From NCBI GenBank assembly GCA_029817715.1, contig JARUPY010000321.1, positions 496,001-560,000 of the forward strand: a stretch of DNA of 64,000 nt, written 5' to 3'. The number at the start of each line of letters is the position of its first letter. Within the stretch, counting starts at the first letter, position 1. The stretch comes from Melastoma dodecandrum. Its lineage: Eukaryota > Streptophyta > Magnoliopsida > Myrtales > Melastomataceae. The notes under the pieces were generated by a model. The model searched no databases. It saw nothing but the letters and a program-made list of their open reading frames with translations, and was not told the origin of the DNA. This document shows, one piece after another, positions 9,971 to 22,875 of this stretch. Made by a program: the position numbers and the translations under genes.

Positions 9971-12711
9971 GTTGTTGGCGAGGAGTTTGTTGGTGTTTAA
10001 CATGGTTCTCGCTAGGACATGGGTATCGCATGAACTGGACATAACATGGAAAATCTTCTCTGAGGTAGGAGAAGATTTCAACAATGTAGATGTCGCAGGC
10101 GATACACATCGTCAGTCAGCGAACGAACGTCCTAGTGTAGCTGCGTTTGAGAAGGTGAAATGTGTATTGTTCGCCTTGCGACGAGTGCCAATCTAGTAGC
10201 TATCTTTCATTCTAACGTGAAGGTGGTTCATTGTAGGATTATATATTCACACGATGCAGCCCGAGGAAGTTTTTTTCGTTGATAAATTCTTGGCATAATA
10301 TACGATAATATAAAAAAATATTACGAAACTTTTTGTTTCGTCGAAAACTTAGTTTGTAATACGATTTTGTCACTAACTTTTGTTTTTATATTGAATTTGG
10401 CCAATCTTGAATTTTATCATAAGAAAATCAAACATGCCTTAATCTATAAATCGCACAGGAGGACCTCGTTCTCTTGACACCTGTCATATACAAAAGATTA
10501 GTCCACCATCTGGATACTACTACAGGAGAGGAGGAATTGATCTAACATACCCGAGGAGGACGTGTCACCACCCGACGACCGTTTCCTCAAAGGCACCTCG
10601 CCTGAATTAGGAAGCATTTGAGGGGGGACAGATTCCTTCTCCTGAACCAACCTCTCCTGGTGAGAAATGGCCAGTAACTTTCCCCAGAAACCGACAGAGG
10701 TTGTGGCCCAAAGAGAACGTCGCTTGGCGGTCTTGGCCTAATAGAAAAGGTCGCCTCACTTGCAAATTGACGACATTTAAAACATCGCTTCGCTTGGAAA
10801 CTGATGACAATCCAAAAGTCATAAGTGGGTAAGCGAAGAGATCCAAGAAACATATTTATTCCCATTCAAATTTATTCATTACATGGGTTTGATTGATGAA
10901 GAATGTACAATGAATGAAACGTAAACGACTCAGTAGACGACGTTTCCGCTCATCAGGAGATGTACTATTTAAGACCTTACAAACATTGCTAAATATTCAA
11001 GGGTTTATCCAAAGAAACTAGACATACACCAGCTTTCCAACCCGTTTCTTCCCTCGGACAAAGAAGATCCTTGGCTACAAATAGAAACTCCATCACACTG
11101 TGGAGATGGTCATACAGCAACATAAGGAGATCCTGGTCTTCAAGGGGTATCAGGTAGCGTCTCCCGAGAACACGCGATACCGTGGAATTGAAGACTCGGT
11201 GCTGAGTCGGATATCCCGGAAGACTGTGAGGATGGAGTCGCACATCGTTCCCATGTTTACCTACAGTCCTCGTGGATGCGGAGGCATTGAGGAATGGCAA
11301 AGGCGGGTTTAAACGAACATCACCCAGGATACCGCGCCGAGGACTTGTGCAGGGCCTCTCCCCTTCCAGAGGAAGCAAGGTGGAGAACTTGATCACCATC
11401 CTCATAAGGTGATGGACATAGGCTCTCAAGCAAGCTAAGGTGATGGACATAGTCCCTGGGTAAGGCATTGAAAGAAAGGGAGAAAGTTCATGGCTTGGCT
11501 ATTTTCAGAAGCGATGCTTTGTAATTTGGAAAATGAACCAGGCAACGCCATTTATAGCGAGGTCGTGAAGGATAAAACATCTCTAACAGAAGATATCATA
11601 GCAGAGATCTCGGGAATTTCAATAGTTACCCAAGGGAATCTCAACCGATACGCTTCGGGGATATCGACGGTCAAGGATTTATGCTCGCCTGCACATGTTA
11701 CATAATTGCAAGGGAATGATTACTCGGTCTTTTTTGAAGCACGATAGATAACTTCATCTGCCTTGAAGGAGGCTTATATGTTTAACAACAGAAATTCTGG
11801 GCCACATATCTCGGCCTTATCTGTGGATCAACGATCCAGAACACAGGCCCAAGGAGCTGGAAATCCAATAGGGAGGTGACCACGGAAACACACCAGGCGA
11901 AGGATTGTTGGGCGAAGTAGTCACCAAGCGACAGGGTTACCAGGCGACGGGCGACATGGTCTGTGAAGCGACAAGCGACAGTTAGCTGGCCGATCGAGGA
12001 AACTCTACGGCGAAGGCCAATGGGCAATGTGGTTGGTCAGCTTGGCTGTTAAGGAAGATTCCAGACGATCCCAGGATTCGGAAGGAGATTGTTGCCAAGA
12101 TTGCTCGTATGGAAAGGAGATATTCCATGGAGACCAACAATAAAGAAACCGTAATAACTGTACAATATTACATTACCGTACATACGTAGTATTAGTTTAG
12201 TATAAATATTTGTTCTTAGGCATTGTACAAAACAACTCTCTACAGACGGACATATTGTCAATTTATCTTTTCAAGCATTCCTACGTTTAAGCTCTCTTTG
12301 TGCTCCTGCGTTTCTGCTTCTCTCCGAAGGCATCGTCGATGGCATCCATAAGTGCTTCTACTTAAGGGTGTTCGTCTGTTATCTTCTTCCTTCTCTCTTT
12401 ATTTTTCATACGGCGACCACACACACATTTAATGAACCTCCAGGCACCAGTTGCTCGTAGTGCCAGAGATTTCCGACGTGTTTGGATCCGGCTTGTCCGC
12501 GGTCACTTCTGGAGCGAACACTTCAGGTAATTGTTTTCTCGTTTCAGTATATTTTGGTAAATCATGAATACTGGAAGCATAAATGGAAGCATCTCCGGTG
12601 GGAAGCGATGCAAAATGAAATTTGATGATGTTAAGGAAATGGAGGATGATCTTGGGCATGGACTGTTTGTCTTCAAGCCATGCCTAATTGGATTGTGACA
12701 AATAACAAGTT
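9971..12711. other. Non-coding region with LTR-like character
   Basis: No supportable gene. The part around 10440-12460 has mixed base composition, GCGACAAGCGAC-type motifs (about 11890-11990) and a TATAAATATT near 12199. It resembles degenerate Gypsy LTR or non-coding retroelement DNA, but I found no mate and no TG/CA borders. The open frame at 9936-10196 has no recognisable domain. Confidence 0.4.
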
Positions 12712-14028
12712 TTGTTGAAGACTTTGGAGGGAGAATCCCGGTTGTACACAGGTCATAGGGGTGGAGAAAAGCTTTGGACGCTCTTGGTTGTGCATGCCCG
12801 ACACCTTTTGGAGGTGGGATACGGGGTGCTCCTTGCAGTAGTGTTGAATAAGAGTATGGAACTACTAACCTTAAAAGACATTAAAGTGGTTTGCAATTTT
12901 GAAGATGTGCAGAGGTACTTCCAGGGTTGCCACCTAAGTAGGAGGTAGAGTTTCCTATCGACCTAATGCTCGGAACGGCTGCCATCCCTCGTCCACCATA
13001 TAGAATGGGCTTAGTGGAATTTAAGGAACACAAAGAGCAGCTCCGTGATCCTGTAGATAAGGGATTTGTATGCCCTAGTGTGTCGCAGTGTGGCGCAATT
13101 CTTTTGTTTGTAAAGAAGAAGGACGAATCTATGCGGATGTGTATTGACTACCGTATGTTGAATCAAGTGACGGTTAAGAATCGTTATACTCTTCCTTGCA
13201 TTGACGATTTATTCGACCAACTGCATGGTTCGGCGGTGTATTCTAAGTTGGGGTATCATCAAATTGGGGTCGAGAATAAGTTATTTCGAAAACAGCTTTC
13301 CGATATTATGAATTCTTGAGTGCCGTTGGGCTTAACTAATGCACCTGCGATTTTTATGGGATTAATGAACCAAGTATTTGGATAGTATTTGGATCGCTTT
13401 GTTGTGGGTTTTTATTGATGATATAATCGTGTATTCTAAGGACCGGGAGGAACACGAGGAGCATTTGAGGATAGTATTGGACACTTTAGGGGAACACAAG
13501 TTGTACGTTAAGCGGAGCAAATGTGAATTTTGGTTGGACAAGGTGTCATTCCTAGGCTAATATCCTCACATGGTGTGGAAATGGATCCTTCTAAGATTGA
13601 GGCCGTGGAGAAATGGCAGCGACCTACAAGTGTGACGGAGATTAGAAGCTTCTTTGTCTTGGCGGAATACTACCGTAGGTTTGTAAAAGGTTTTTCTATA
13701 ATAGAGACTCCCTTGACCCGGTTAACAAAGAAGGGAACGAGATTTGAGTGGACGGACAAGTGCGAGAAAAGTTTCAAAGAGCTTAATCGTATGCTAACTA
13801 CGGCACCGGTGTTGACAATACCGGATGGATCCGAGGGCTATGTAGTCTATTGTGATGCCTTTGTGTTGTCATGCAATAGGGAAAGGTGATTTCGTGTGCC
13901 TCGAGGCATCTGAAGAAACATGAGGAGAATTATCTCACGCATGATCCGGAGTTCGTAGCCATAGTGTTTGCGTTGAAATTGTGGCGGCACTATCTCTATG
14001 GAGAGAAATTTGAAGTGTATACATGATA
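12712..14028 (+). pseudogene. Ty3/Gypsy chromovirus (Tekay/Del-like) pol fragment
   Basis: Broken pieces in several frames read in order through the end of protease, RT ([15 protein letters not shown], then [19 protein letters not shown]) and RT-connected RNase H ([43 protein letters not shown]). The first RT aspartate motif region reads [10 protein letters not shown], where [11 protein letters not shown] is usual. Stops or frameshifts lie near 13320, 13380, 13560 and 13880. No integrase follows; homology stops at about 14025 and different DNA begins. An old, truncated copy. Confidence 0.85.
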
Positions 14029-14049
14029 CGAGACAGATGGGCTTGAGCG

Positions 14050-14786
14050 ACAATGGTAGTGATAGCGTCGCCTTAATTTCGTAGATCGGGCGACAAACTG
14101 TTTCATGCTATTGGAGTGGACGAATTGAGCGACAAGCGAATGAGAGACGCTGACAGGCAAGGGGAGATCGAAAGAAAGGTGATCGACAAGAAGTGATCAA
14201 CGAGAAGTTCAAGGGGTGGCTACGATTTGACAGGTTGAAGTTTGACAACTTGCAGCCCAAGGGTCGCCCTACCCCACCAACCTATTTTAATATCTTTTGA
14301 GACCTTGTCTTGGGAAAGTAACACTTTTCCCCTCTTTATCATCTGATTTATTTTTTTTTATCTTCGTGTTTGTTTCCTTTCTCTTTTCTTTGGGGCGTCC
14401 TATATAAGCCTTGCTATGTAATCCTTGGCAGATGATCTTGAATTTAGAATTAAACCCCAGAAACTCTTCAAGAATCTCTTTCGCTTATCACTTGGAGAAT
14501 TCCGTGTGTAGCGAGATTACCCGAGGTTCATTTCACCGATGGTGCGTCGCTTTTTCCGATCGTGGTGTCGCTCAACCTCGAATCCAAATACGGTGGTGTT
14601 GTTGCAGTATCCGTATGCGATTCCGGCAGGGAACACACATTTTTCGGCGGTGGCATGGCTTGTATCTAAAGGTTGACGTGTCATCATCATTTATTTTCCT
14701 ATTGTTCACCCTATCTAGTTTCCGTTTGTCATCGTGGTTCGTTCTGCCCTTGACGAACAGAACCATCCCACCCCGTCCCCGCGTCG
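14050..14786 (+). repeat. Candidate 5' LTR of a Gypsy element (approximate left border)
   Basis: The region just before the PBS at 14788 contains TATATAAGCC near 14400 and a GC-rich end. A retroelement LTR is expected here. No matching 3' LTR was found in the window and the left border is a guess. Confidence 0.4.
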
Positions 14787-14787
14787 T

Positions 14788-14799
14788 TGGTATCAGAGC
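14788..14799 (+). other. Primer-binding site, initiator-tRNA-Met type
   Basis: TGGTATCAGAGC, followed within 12 bases by ATGGCG at 14811, the presumed gag start. Typical of chromoviruses as well as Copia. Confidence 0.75.
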
Positions 14800-14810
14800 G
14801 CAAGGTTGTC

Positions 14811-16876
14811 ATGGCGAACCGATTCTGTCGTGGAATGATTTGAAGAAGCTCGTTCAGCCCACCTTGAGCAATAAGTTGAGGAGTTGAGAAACAAGTGCAG
14901 CAGCTTCTTGGAGAGAGATGAAAACCGAGACAACGTTCACCACAAGCAGTCGAAACGGAGGAGGAACACAACCCCTTTGTAGATGACTTGTGTGACGAAG
15001 AGTACTCGAGGAAGAGTCACAGGGAGCGTCAACTCGCTCAACCTGTTAATATACGAGTGGACATCCTATAGTTCGAAAGAAAGCTAGATGAGGAAGAGTT
15101 CATAAACTGCCTTCAGTCGATTGAGCGAATATTTGAGTATGAGGAAATACCGGAGGATTGACAAATGAAGGTAGCATCCTTACGACTCCGTATGTACATG
15201 AGTCTATGGTAGGAGAACCTTAACCTATAGTGTCAAAGGGAAAGAAAAGTGAAAATTTGTTCGAGGAAAAGGATGAAGCGGGAGATGAGGAAGCGATTTC
15301 TTCCCGAGCGATATCGGCAAGACCTGTGCCTCAAGTTGAACTCGTTACAACAAACCTCGAGTGTAGCAGAGTATAGTCACGACTTCGAGAAGTTGATGAT
15401 ACAGAGCGACTTGTCTGAACCGTCAGAATCACTAGGTACCTAAGAGGACTGAAACAACACGTCGCCAATGCGGTGGAACTTCAACCTTATTGGAGTTTCT
15501 CGAACGTTTGCAATCTTGCCCATAAGGTTGAGAAGCAACAAGCAAAGAGGGCGAGTATAAGAGCGACTATGAGGACGATGCCTTTCAGTAAAGGGAGTAC
15601 GTCTATAAGAGCCAAGCCGTCGATGGATAAGGGAAAAGCGAAAGTGGACCTTCGTTCCCCACCTATCAATGTTGGAGCACAGAAGTGTTTTAAGTGCCTG
15701 GGAATTGGACACATGGCGGTAGTGTCCAAATCAACGAACGATAACTATCATGGAGAATCCGGGTGAAGAGGAGATGGAAGGGCAACTAGGCGAACCTATT
15801 TGGGACGTCAAAGAAGAGTATGTTGAGGAGCCTGATGATGGAGAGCTCTTGGTCATTCGAAAGTCTCTCAATGTGAATGCTGTGGCCAAAGAAGTCGACC
15901 AGCGCGAGAAAATCTTCCAAACTTGTTGCATCGTACAAGGGATAGTTTGTCAGGTGATAGTCGAAAGTGGGAGCTGTACTAATGTGGCTTCTATCACCAT
16001 GATCGAGAAGTTGAAGTTATCGATCAAGTTGCATCCTCGACCATCCAAACTTCCTTGGTTGAGCAAGGAGAGTGACGTGAGAGTGACGAAGTAAGTTCTG
16101 GTATCGCAGAGTATTGCCAAGAACTATCAGGATACCGTCACGTGCGATGTCGTACCTATGGATGCTTGTCACTTGCAGTTGAGGAGACCATAGGGTTCGA
16201 CCGGCGCACAGTACATGATGGTTCAAGAATACTTACTCCATCGTTGTTGACCAAAAGAAGATCACCTTTCTACCCCTATTGACGACGACTACGATTATAC
16301 CAAGCGAGCAGGAGTCCAGTTCAACGCGAGTGGAGTTGACCAAGGCGATTCATGGCGAAACAAAGATCTACATGCTGATGTTGTTCGAAGAAGGAGAAGA
16401 GCATTCTTTAACTGCACTTCCCCAGGTTCGAAAGCTCCTTATGGAGTTTGCGGACTTGTTTACAGAGGAGACGCCCAGTGGATTTCTACCTTTGAATTCA
16501 GCATCAAATCGACCTCATCCCCGGAGTGTCGTTACCCAACCATCCAGCTTATCGATGCAACCCGGACGAGGCGAAAGAGCTGCAATGTCAAGTTGAAGAA
16601 CTCATTAAACGTGGTTTTATTAGAGAGTCTTAGCCTCTGTTATATCACTGCGATCCTTGTTCCCTAGAATGATGGCTCGTGGCCAGCCGAGCGATCAATT
16701 GGATCACTATCAAGTACATGTTTCCTATTCCTCGATTTAATGATATGCTTGATGAATTGCATGGATCAACTGTGATTTCAAAGGTAGACTTAAGAAGCGG
16801 CTACCATCAGATCAGAATGAGAGAAGGAGACGAATGGAAAACAGCTTTCCAAATAAAGTTTGGTCTCTACGAAGAA
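14811..16876 (+). pseudogene. Chromovirus-like gag, protease and N-terminal RT, decayed
   Basis: Gag is recognisable at about 15250-15440 (RKRFLPERYRQDLCLKLNSL; VAEYSHDFEKLMI), followed by a damaged zinc knuckle, CFKCLGIGHMAVVS (15687-15728), where the final His/Cys pair is lost. Protease remnants follow (IVESGSCTNVASITMIEKL; the usual D of D-S/T-G is E). RT enters at 16679-16870 with [20 protein letters not shown] and stops at FGLYE. Multiple stops separate these parts. The RT part suits a chromovirus of the Reina/CRM/Galadriel group; I cannot separate these by eye. Confidence 0.75.
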
Positions 16877-19400
16877 TAAGAAAGAGTTACAAGCTTTCCT
16901 TGGACGAGTGAATTACCTGAGAAGATTCATTGGGAATCTTGCGGGAAAAGTAAAGGCTTTCACAATGTTATTAAGGGGAAAGAATAGATACGCTTGGATA
17001 GATTAACATGAGCGAGCGTTCGAGAATATCAAAGGCTATTTAACGAAGCCTCCGATTTTTGCTTCTCCTCAGCTCGGGAAACCATTCTTCTCATACGTAG
17101 CCTCAACCGCCACCACGATAGGTGCGCTCCTAGCTTAGGCAGATGATCAAAAGAGAGAAAGAGTAGTGTTCTATTTATCTTGACTCTTAAATCCTACTGA
17201 GATGAGGTATACAACTTCGGAGAGGCTTTGTCTGTCAGTGTATTATGCAGTGACGAAATTAAGACACTATATAGGTAGTAGTGAGGTTTATATGGTCTCG
17301 AGAGCACAGGTTCTTAAAACATTCTTTGTGAGTCATTTGCTTATTGGAAGAGTTACTAAGTGGAGCCTAGTGCTTTCTACAAATGATCTAAAGTTCAAAC
17401 CTAAAAAGGCTGTCAAAGGAAAAATCCTCGCTGACTTCTTGGCAGAATACACGAATGAAACTTCAGTAGATGAAGAAGAGGAAGTGCAAGAACTTCGGGA
17501 AGCATAGTTTGATGGGTCATCAACAAGTTCTAGAGCTGGGATTGGAATTGTAATAAAGTCACTAGTAGGGTTCGAGGCCAAGTTTGCCTTTAAATTAGCC
17601 AAACATGCAATTAATAATGCCATGGAATATAGTGCAATCATTGTCGCGTTAGAAACTTTACTCGAGAGTTGAACAAAAGTTGTTTTAATCAAAGATGATT
17701 CACAGCTAGTGGTAAACTAAGTAAATAGTTTGAGCTAGTGTCACACTCAAGAATTGAGGAAATACCTAGCTCTAACTTAGCAGCTGCTTTGAAAGTTTCA
17801 GCAAGTCATCGTGGAGCATGTAAGTCGAGAAGATAATGTAATGGACAATTCGTTGGCCCAACTGGCATCTGGATATAAATCGAACGATGCATTACAGAAA
17901 GAAATAGGAGTAATTCCCGAAATTGGGTCACCCATTCTGGAAGGAAAAGAGGGTGAGTTCACTTCCAATCATAAGGTGGACGAAATGAAAGCAGAGGAAG
18001 ATTGGCGGATACCTTAAGTTAAATTCCTGGAAAACCCCAGCTCACAAGTCGAGAGAAAAATTAAATTGGTAGCTAGACAATATGTGCTCATAGATGATCT
18101 CTTGTACAAGAAAACCTAAGGAGTTTTGTTGGGATGTGTCGACTTGGAGGAAGCAAACCAATCATGTTGGAGACGCATGAAGGGTTATGTGGAACTCACC
18201 AGTTAGGAGAAAAGATATATTGGATGATTCAAAGGCATGGATTTTATTGGCCATCCATGTAACAGAATTGCATCGAGATGGCAACGGGTTGTAGAAAATG
18301 CCAAAAGTTTAGACCCATAACTCGAGCCCCGACAATGGAATTAAATCCAGTAACACAGCGGTGGCCATTTAAGTCATGGCTTTGGATATAATCGGAGAGA
18401 TTAAACGCCACTCGAGTAAAGGAGACGCTTATATATTGGTGGCTATATATTATTTTAGCAAGTGGGTGGAGGCTAAGACTTATCAAAGAATCGATCAAAA
18501 AGAGGTCATCGAGTTCATAAAGGAGAACATTATTTTTCGGTTTGGACTCCCGTACAACATAGTAGTGGATAATGGAATTGTATTCAACGGGGAACAGATG
18601 CAAGAGTTCTCGAGAGAGTTCGGCTTCATCATCAACAATTCCTCACCATACTATCCACAATCTAATGGCCAAGCAGAATCTACGAACAAGCTCATTAAGA
18701 ATATGGTTCAGAGAACGATTAAAAATAACCCTAGGAGTTGGCATGAAATACTCCTCGAGACATTGTGGGGTCTAAGAGTTACTAAAAGAGATAGCACTGG
18801 AGAAGCGCCTTACAACCTGGTGTATGGGCAAGAGGCTATCATCTCTATCGAGATAAATTACAAATCTTTTCGAGTCAATCAGGCAAACCGAAATCTAAGT
18901 CGAGAAGATGAGCTTCCTCGAGAATGTGAGTACCTCAAGTATTCGCGCACAAAAGCAGCGAACAGAATGGAAGTCCAGAAAAGGAGAATGATGAACCATT
19001 ATAATAAAAGAGTCCATTCCAAAAGCTTCAAGGAAGTGGTATGGAAAACCTCCCAAGAGGCACTCGAGATTATCTCCTTGGGAAATGGTCGCATAATTAG
19101 GAAGGTCCGTTTAGAGTTAGAGGAGTGCTCCCAAAGAACGTATATCGCTTAGCTGACCTCCAAGGCTGTTCTCATGAATTGAAAATTAATGGGAAATATC
19201 TAAAGTCTTACAAACCAACTATCTGGGAAACTCACAAAGAAATCTTAAAGAGGAGATTCCCGAGCTTATGGATGCAGTTGGGAGAGCAAGATGTTTCTTT
19301 AGAAATAAAGTTATTACATATTACAATCCTTATTACAGAGGAGAAAGTAATATTTAGAAAAATACATAATATTCAGTTCTTAAAACATCTTGATAGTTGA
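16877..19400 (+). pseudogene. Tat-lineage Gypsy RNase H, archaeal-type RNase H and integrase, decayed
   Basis: From 16877 the reading resumes with [20 protein letters not shown], the RT-thumb/RNase H segment of Tat-type elements, not the continuation expected for the RT before it. KAVKGKILADFLAEY (about 17407-17450) leads into a second, archaeal-type RNase H at 17510-17870 with several stops. Integrase core is best at 18376-19152: first Asp in LDIIGEI, second in VVDNGIVF, Glu in NGQAESTNKLIK, so D,D,E all survive there. Frames change at about 18010, 18370 and 19150. The dual RNase H order is diagnostic of the Tat lineage. Confidence 0.8.
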
Positions 19401-19661
19401 CTCGAAAGTTCACACGTTCGGCTAGTCAAATCAGTCCATCCTACTGACCAATACACTTCTCCTCGAGAAATATCCAGTCATAGGACCGAGTTATACCAGC
19501 ATCCATACTTGGAGACACTCCTTCGTACGAAATGTCCAACTCCCCTTCGCATGAGAACGGAGAAAAGATGGGAGCCACCACGAATTCTTCAATCTCCATG
19601 AGCTATCTGACAAGCCAAATCCCTGGCGTTTGACTACTGGTCTTCTTCCCTCTTCAAGGTC

Positions 19662-20340
19662 ATCCTTAGGGGGAGGAAGGGCTGAGGTACGATACGTCAG
19701 GGTAGCGAGAGTTGGAGTTAGACCACGCTAGAGTTCATTCCCTTTTATCCAGAACGGAATTTAGGAGAATGAGGAGCTGGGAGAAGTCCCTTGACAGGCA
19801 CTCACTCACAAGTTTCATACGGAGCCTCTGAGACGTGAAACCCCAGAGATAAAGATGAACCTAGCCTAAGGTTGTGAACCCAAGCTTTTAAGGGATCGAA
19901 GGTTGTGAACTTAGGCTTTTGAAATCAAGAGAATGTTTCGAAAGAATGTGTTGTTGTGAAAGAAGAAATGCATCACGACAAGACATGTTTGATATGAATT
20001 CGCAAGTTTTGTGAGGAAGAAACCAATTCTATTTATAGTCGGGTAAAAGGGCATAGTCAAAGAGAATTCCATGAGTCTCGTGAAGAAACAGTAGAAAATC
20101 TTGGTTTTGATTGCTTGGGAATTTTTGGAATCTTGGGAATTATAGCTTTGGGAATCTTTGCAGCTTTAATATACAGTATTAAATTGTTCAAAGGAAAAGA
20201 GAGTGAATGTTGCACACTGTCATGAAACGTCTTGGGAAAAGTTGAATGCACATTTAAAGTGTCAAATCGCAATAAATGTCATTAAGAAAGAAGAGAAATC
20301 ACAATGGTTTAGGCTGACAGCCAATGAAACAATTAACGAG
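19662..20340 (+). repeat. Polypurine tract and candidate 3' LTR of the Tat-like fragment
   Basis: AGGGGGAGGAAGGG at about 19668-19681 is a good PPT, directly followed by TGAGGTACGATACG, a plausible LTR start. Inside are TATA-like TTCTATTTATAGTC (about 20027) and a short repeated phrase, AGGTTGTGAAC (19870 and 19906). The right border and a 5' mate were not found. Confidence 0.4.
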
Positions 20341-21543
20341 TTCTAAACGCTGCTCCTCTGGCATCTTGCTCTCTCTTAATATGAACGTGGGAGCTAATGA
20401 CGTGCATATCTTGGTTTGCATTGCACTTTTATCAAACAAAAAATCGTGCGTTGCAGGTAAAACTCAAAAAAGGGGATTCCCCGGGGACACAAACCCTGTG
20501 TGTAACGCTAGCCATGCGAAGACGACACATCGATGTTTTTTTTTGTCCTTGAATACGCATTCCTTCTTCGGGTGTCCCTCCTTTTCCCTTCCCATGACAA
20601 TCTTCTTCATCCCATTGCCCTGCCATTTGATGAGTCCTAAAGCCAGCCTGAGTCTGTTCAATGGATACACACGCTGCAATGCCCCATATCGAATGGCACG
20701 ATGCGATGGATCAGTTATACACCGCATAACGTGTCGAATATAAGAACCTCACGAGATTCGAAGTGGACAACTTGCAGCGTCCAGTGTGACACTGATATGC
20801 ATACTGGCACAAACATCTGCGGTAGCAATGGTCAGCATGGAACGAATCACATCAGCGGGGAACATTGAGCTGACACTATTGACCTTACCAGTTTAACACT
20901 GCAGTTTGGTCCAATATGTGACTTGCATAGCTTGAACAGAGATTTCTGACCCTCGGGCATTATGTTTGACATATTTGTGGCGTTATACTTTGTCACTGCC
21001 AAGTTCTCTTTTGATGAGTTAATTTCATCAGTGTCATTACGTAATCTACTAGATGATCATTTGAGCGGTATTGTAGTTAACGCCCTACTAGATTTTAGGG
21101 CTCCTACTTCGACGTCACCCGGGATGAGTTTATCAATATCCTAATCAGTAACATAGAAAGACAAACGGGTCTGACAAGACATGTCCGATTCCATGACCTG
21201 ACAATCCATACTAGCTTTGTAAACCTGATGATAACTGGTAATCTTATACCTCCGAGATCGAACCCAGTGTCCTCTTACATCTATGGATGACAGGCTTCTC
21301 CATCACAAAAGGAGATGTCGTGAATACGGAGGGTTTCCTGGTTGACACACGACGTGTCTGCATCGACATTGGCTTACTTCCCAGGTTGGTGGATGAAACG
21401 CTTTCTCACAAATGCACATAATTTGAAGGATCATTAATACCGTGCATTTAAAACCATGCACAGAAAATGAGATCATTGGCAAGAAAAATTTAATGTGGAT
21501 ACAACTAGACGTTTTCGCTGACTTTAGCACATTAGTTGTCTTG
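20341..21543. other. Non-coding region, nothing recognised
   Basis: Open frames on both strands at 20324-20743 overlap each other and show no domain. I see no gene, repeat or splice pattern that I can support. Confidence 0.4.
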
Positions 21544-21806
21544 CGCGACAATGGCTGTCTTTTGTGATAACAGGTCAGCTATTCATCTTAGCAGAAACCC
21601 GGTGTTTCATGAGAGGACAAAGCACCTAGAGATAGATTTGCATTTCGTAAGAGAAAATGTGACTAATGGAGAGCTGGATGTGAGGTATTTAATCCCAGAA
21701 GAGCAGACGGCGGATCTTTTAACCAAGGCATTGATTCCTTCGAGGTTCAATCATCTGGTGAACAAGATGGGCATGTATGATATCCATACATCCCATCTTG
21801 AGGGGA
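21544..21806 (+). pseudogene. Copia RNase H C-terminal remnant
   Basis: One open piece reads [20 protein letters not shown], then [13 protein letters not shown] and [11 protein letters not shown], the closing half of Copia RNase H including the catalytic D of FCDN. Everything upstream (gag to RT) is missing. It belongs to a different copy from 7214-9755, which lacks this part and has another LTR. Confidence 0.85.
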
Positions 21807-22260
21807 GTGTCAGCAGAATGGTGCACGGGAGCCTTGTCAAATGTACACAAGCAAAGCAGAGGAACGCCTTGTAGAAACAGAGAAGGAAGAGAGCCAAGAA
21901 GAATAAGAGAAATAGAGGCCAGAGCTTGGAATAAGGGCCGAAGAGAAAGAAGTGTCGTGGGAGCCTTGTTCTTATCTAGGCCCGTTAATCATTCTATGTT
22001 GGGGTAAATTGGTAAAACAACTTTAGTTGTTAGTATGACGGATGTTTTTAAAACGGAATGCTGGTGTAGAAACAGTTAACACGGAAAATAGTGCAGGAGG
22101 TTGTTTGTTCTCCTTCTTCCTTTCTCTTTTTCTCCACAGCTGGTTCTTCTGGGAGTGTGTAGAATGGAGTTGCGGTAGCGGTCCTTCTAATTTCAACTTC
22201 AGCATCCTCCATGGCCATCAACGGTTGCAACTCAGCCGACACGATGTGTCAATAAAACGA
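21798..22260 (+). repeat. Copia polypurine tract and following 3' LTR (right border uncertain)
   Basis: TTGAGGGGAG ends at 21807 and TGTCAGCAGAATGG starts at 21808, the usual PPT/LTR join. No second LTR is present, so the right border cannot be fixed; a pyrimidine-rich stretch at 22100-22135 may be the R/U5 part. Confidence 0.6.
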
Positions 22261-22875
22261 CGCAAAAATGAGGGACACATTAAGTAGTCCAGGCGTGATG
22301 AAAAAGAAACCCATTAAACCATTCGACCAAAATTACCCTCCCAGCGACAAAGCTTGGGGACCAGCAAACTTGCCGGACCCAAGCCACGCAATGCCAAAAA
22401 AGAAACAACCTTCCAACGCGTCTTCGACGAAGCCACCGAACAAGCAAAACCAACTGCGCCTGACTAATCTGGGATTAAATCCACAACTTAAGCCATGACG
22501 CCCCGCCCTAGACGCGCACCCACCAAACCCTACCGCCATTGCAAACCCATAGTCGTTTCGGTCCCTGACAACATCGCCTATATACAAAGCTTGTCGCCCA
22601 CATGCGAAATCATGACTAACCGACTGCATAGAGACCCAGCTTTGTACCAGTTCTTTACGCCCACGTCGGTTAATTAAGTTGCATGTCAAGGAAGATTACG
22701 AGTGCCTGGGCTGCGTGTATGATGCCGGGTGAGAAGTGGGGAATATTCTAAGGCATGGAGCCCTAAGGCAGATTATATTAGGTTTCAAATCAGAAAAGAC
22801 AGAGCATTCGCGGGCAGGAAGGGGTAGTTCCATAAATTCGCAACTAAACGGGTTAGGAGGTAGGTCCGGAAGTTA
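22261..22875. other. Unassigned DNA between Copia remnant and AT-rich island
   Basis: GC content is higher than the surroundings (22320-22680) and short frames are open on both strands, but none shows a domain. Possibly a decayed host or retroelement sequence. Confidence 0.35.

Noticed and set aside
10989..11468. 159-codon minus-strand frame
   Set aside because: Lies in LTR-like DNA, partly open on the other strand as well, and shows no domain.
12712..14787. 12.7-14.0 kb Gypsy pol and the PBS at 14788 as one element
   Set aside because: The pol fragment lies upstream of the PBS on the same strand, the wrong order for one element, and homology stops at about 14025.
20324..20743. 139-codon open frame with an overlapping antisense frame
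   Set aside because: Both strands are open over the same stretch, no domain, no leader, no splice logic; likely chance.
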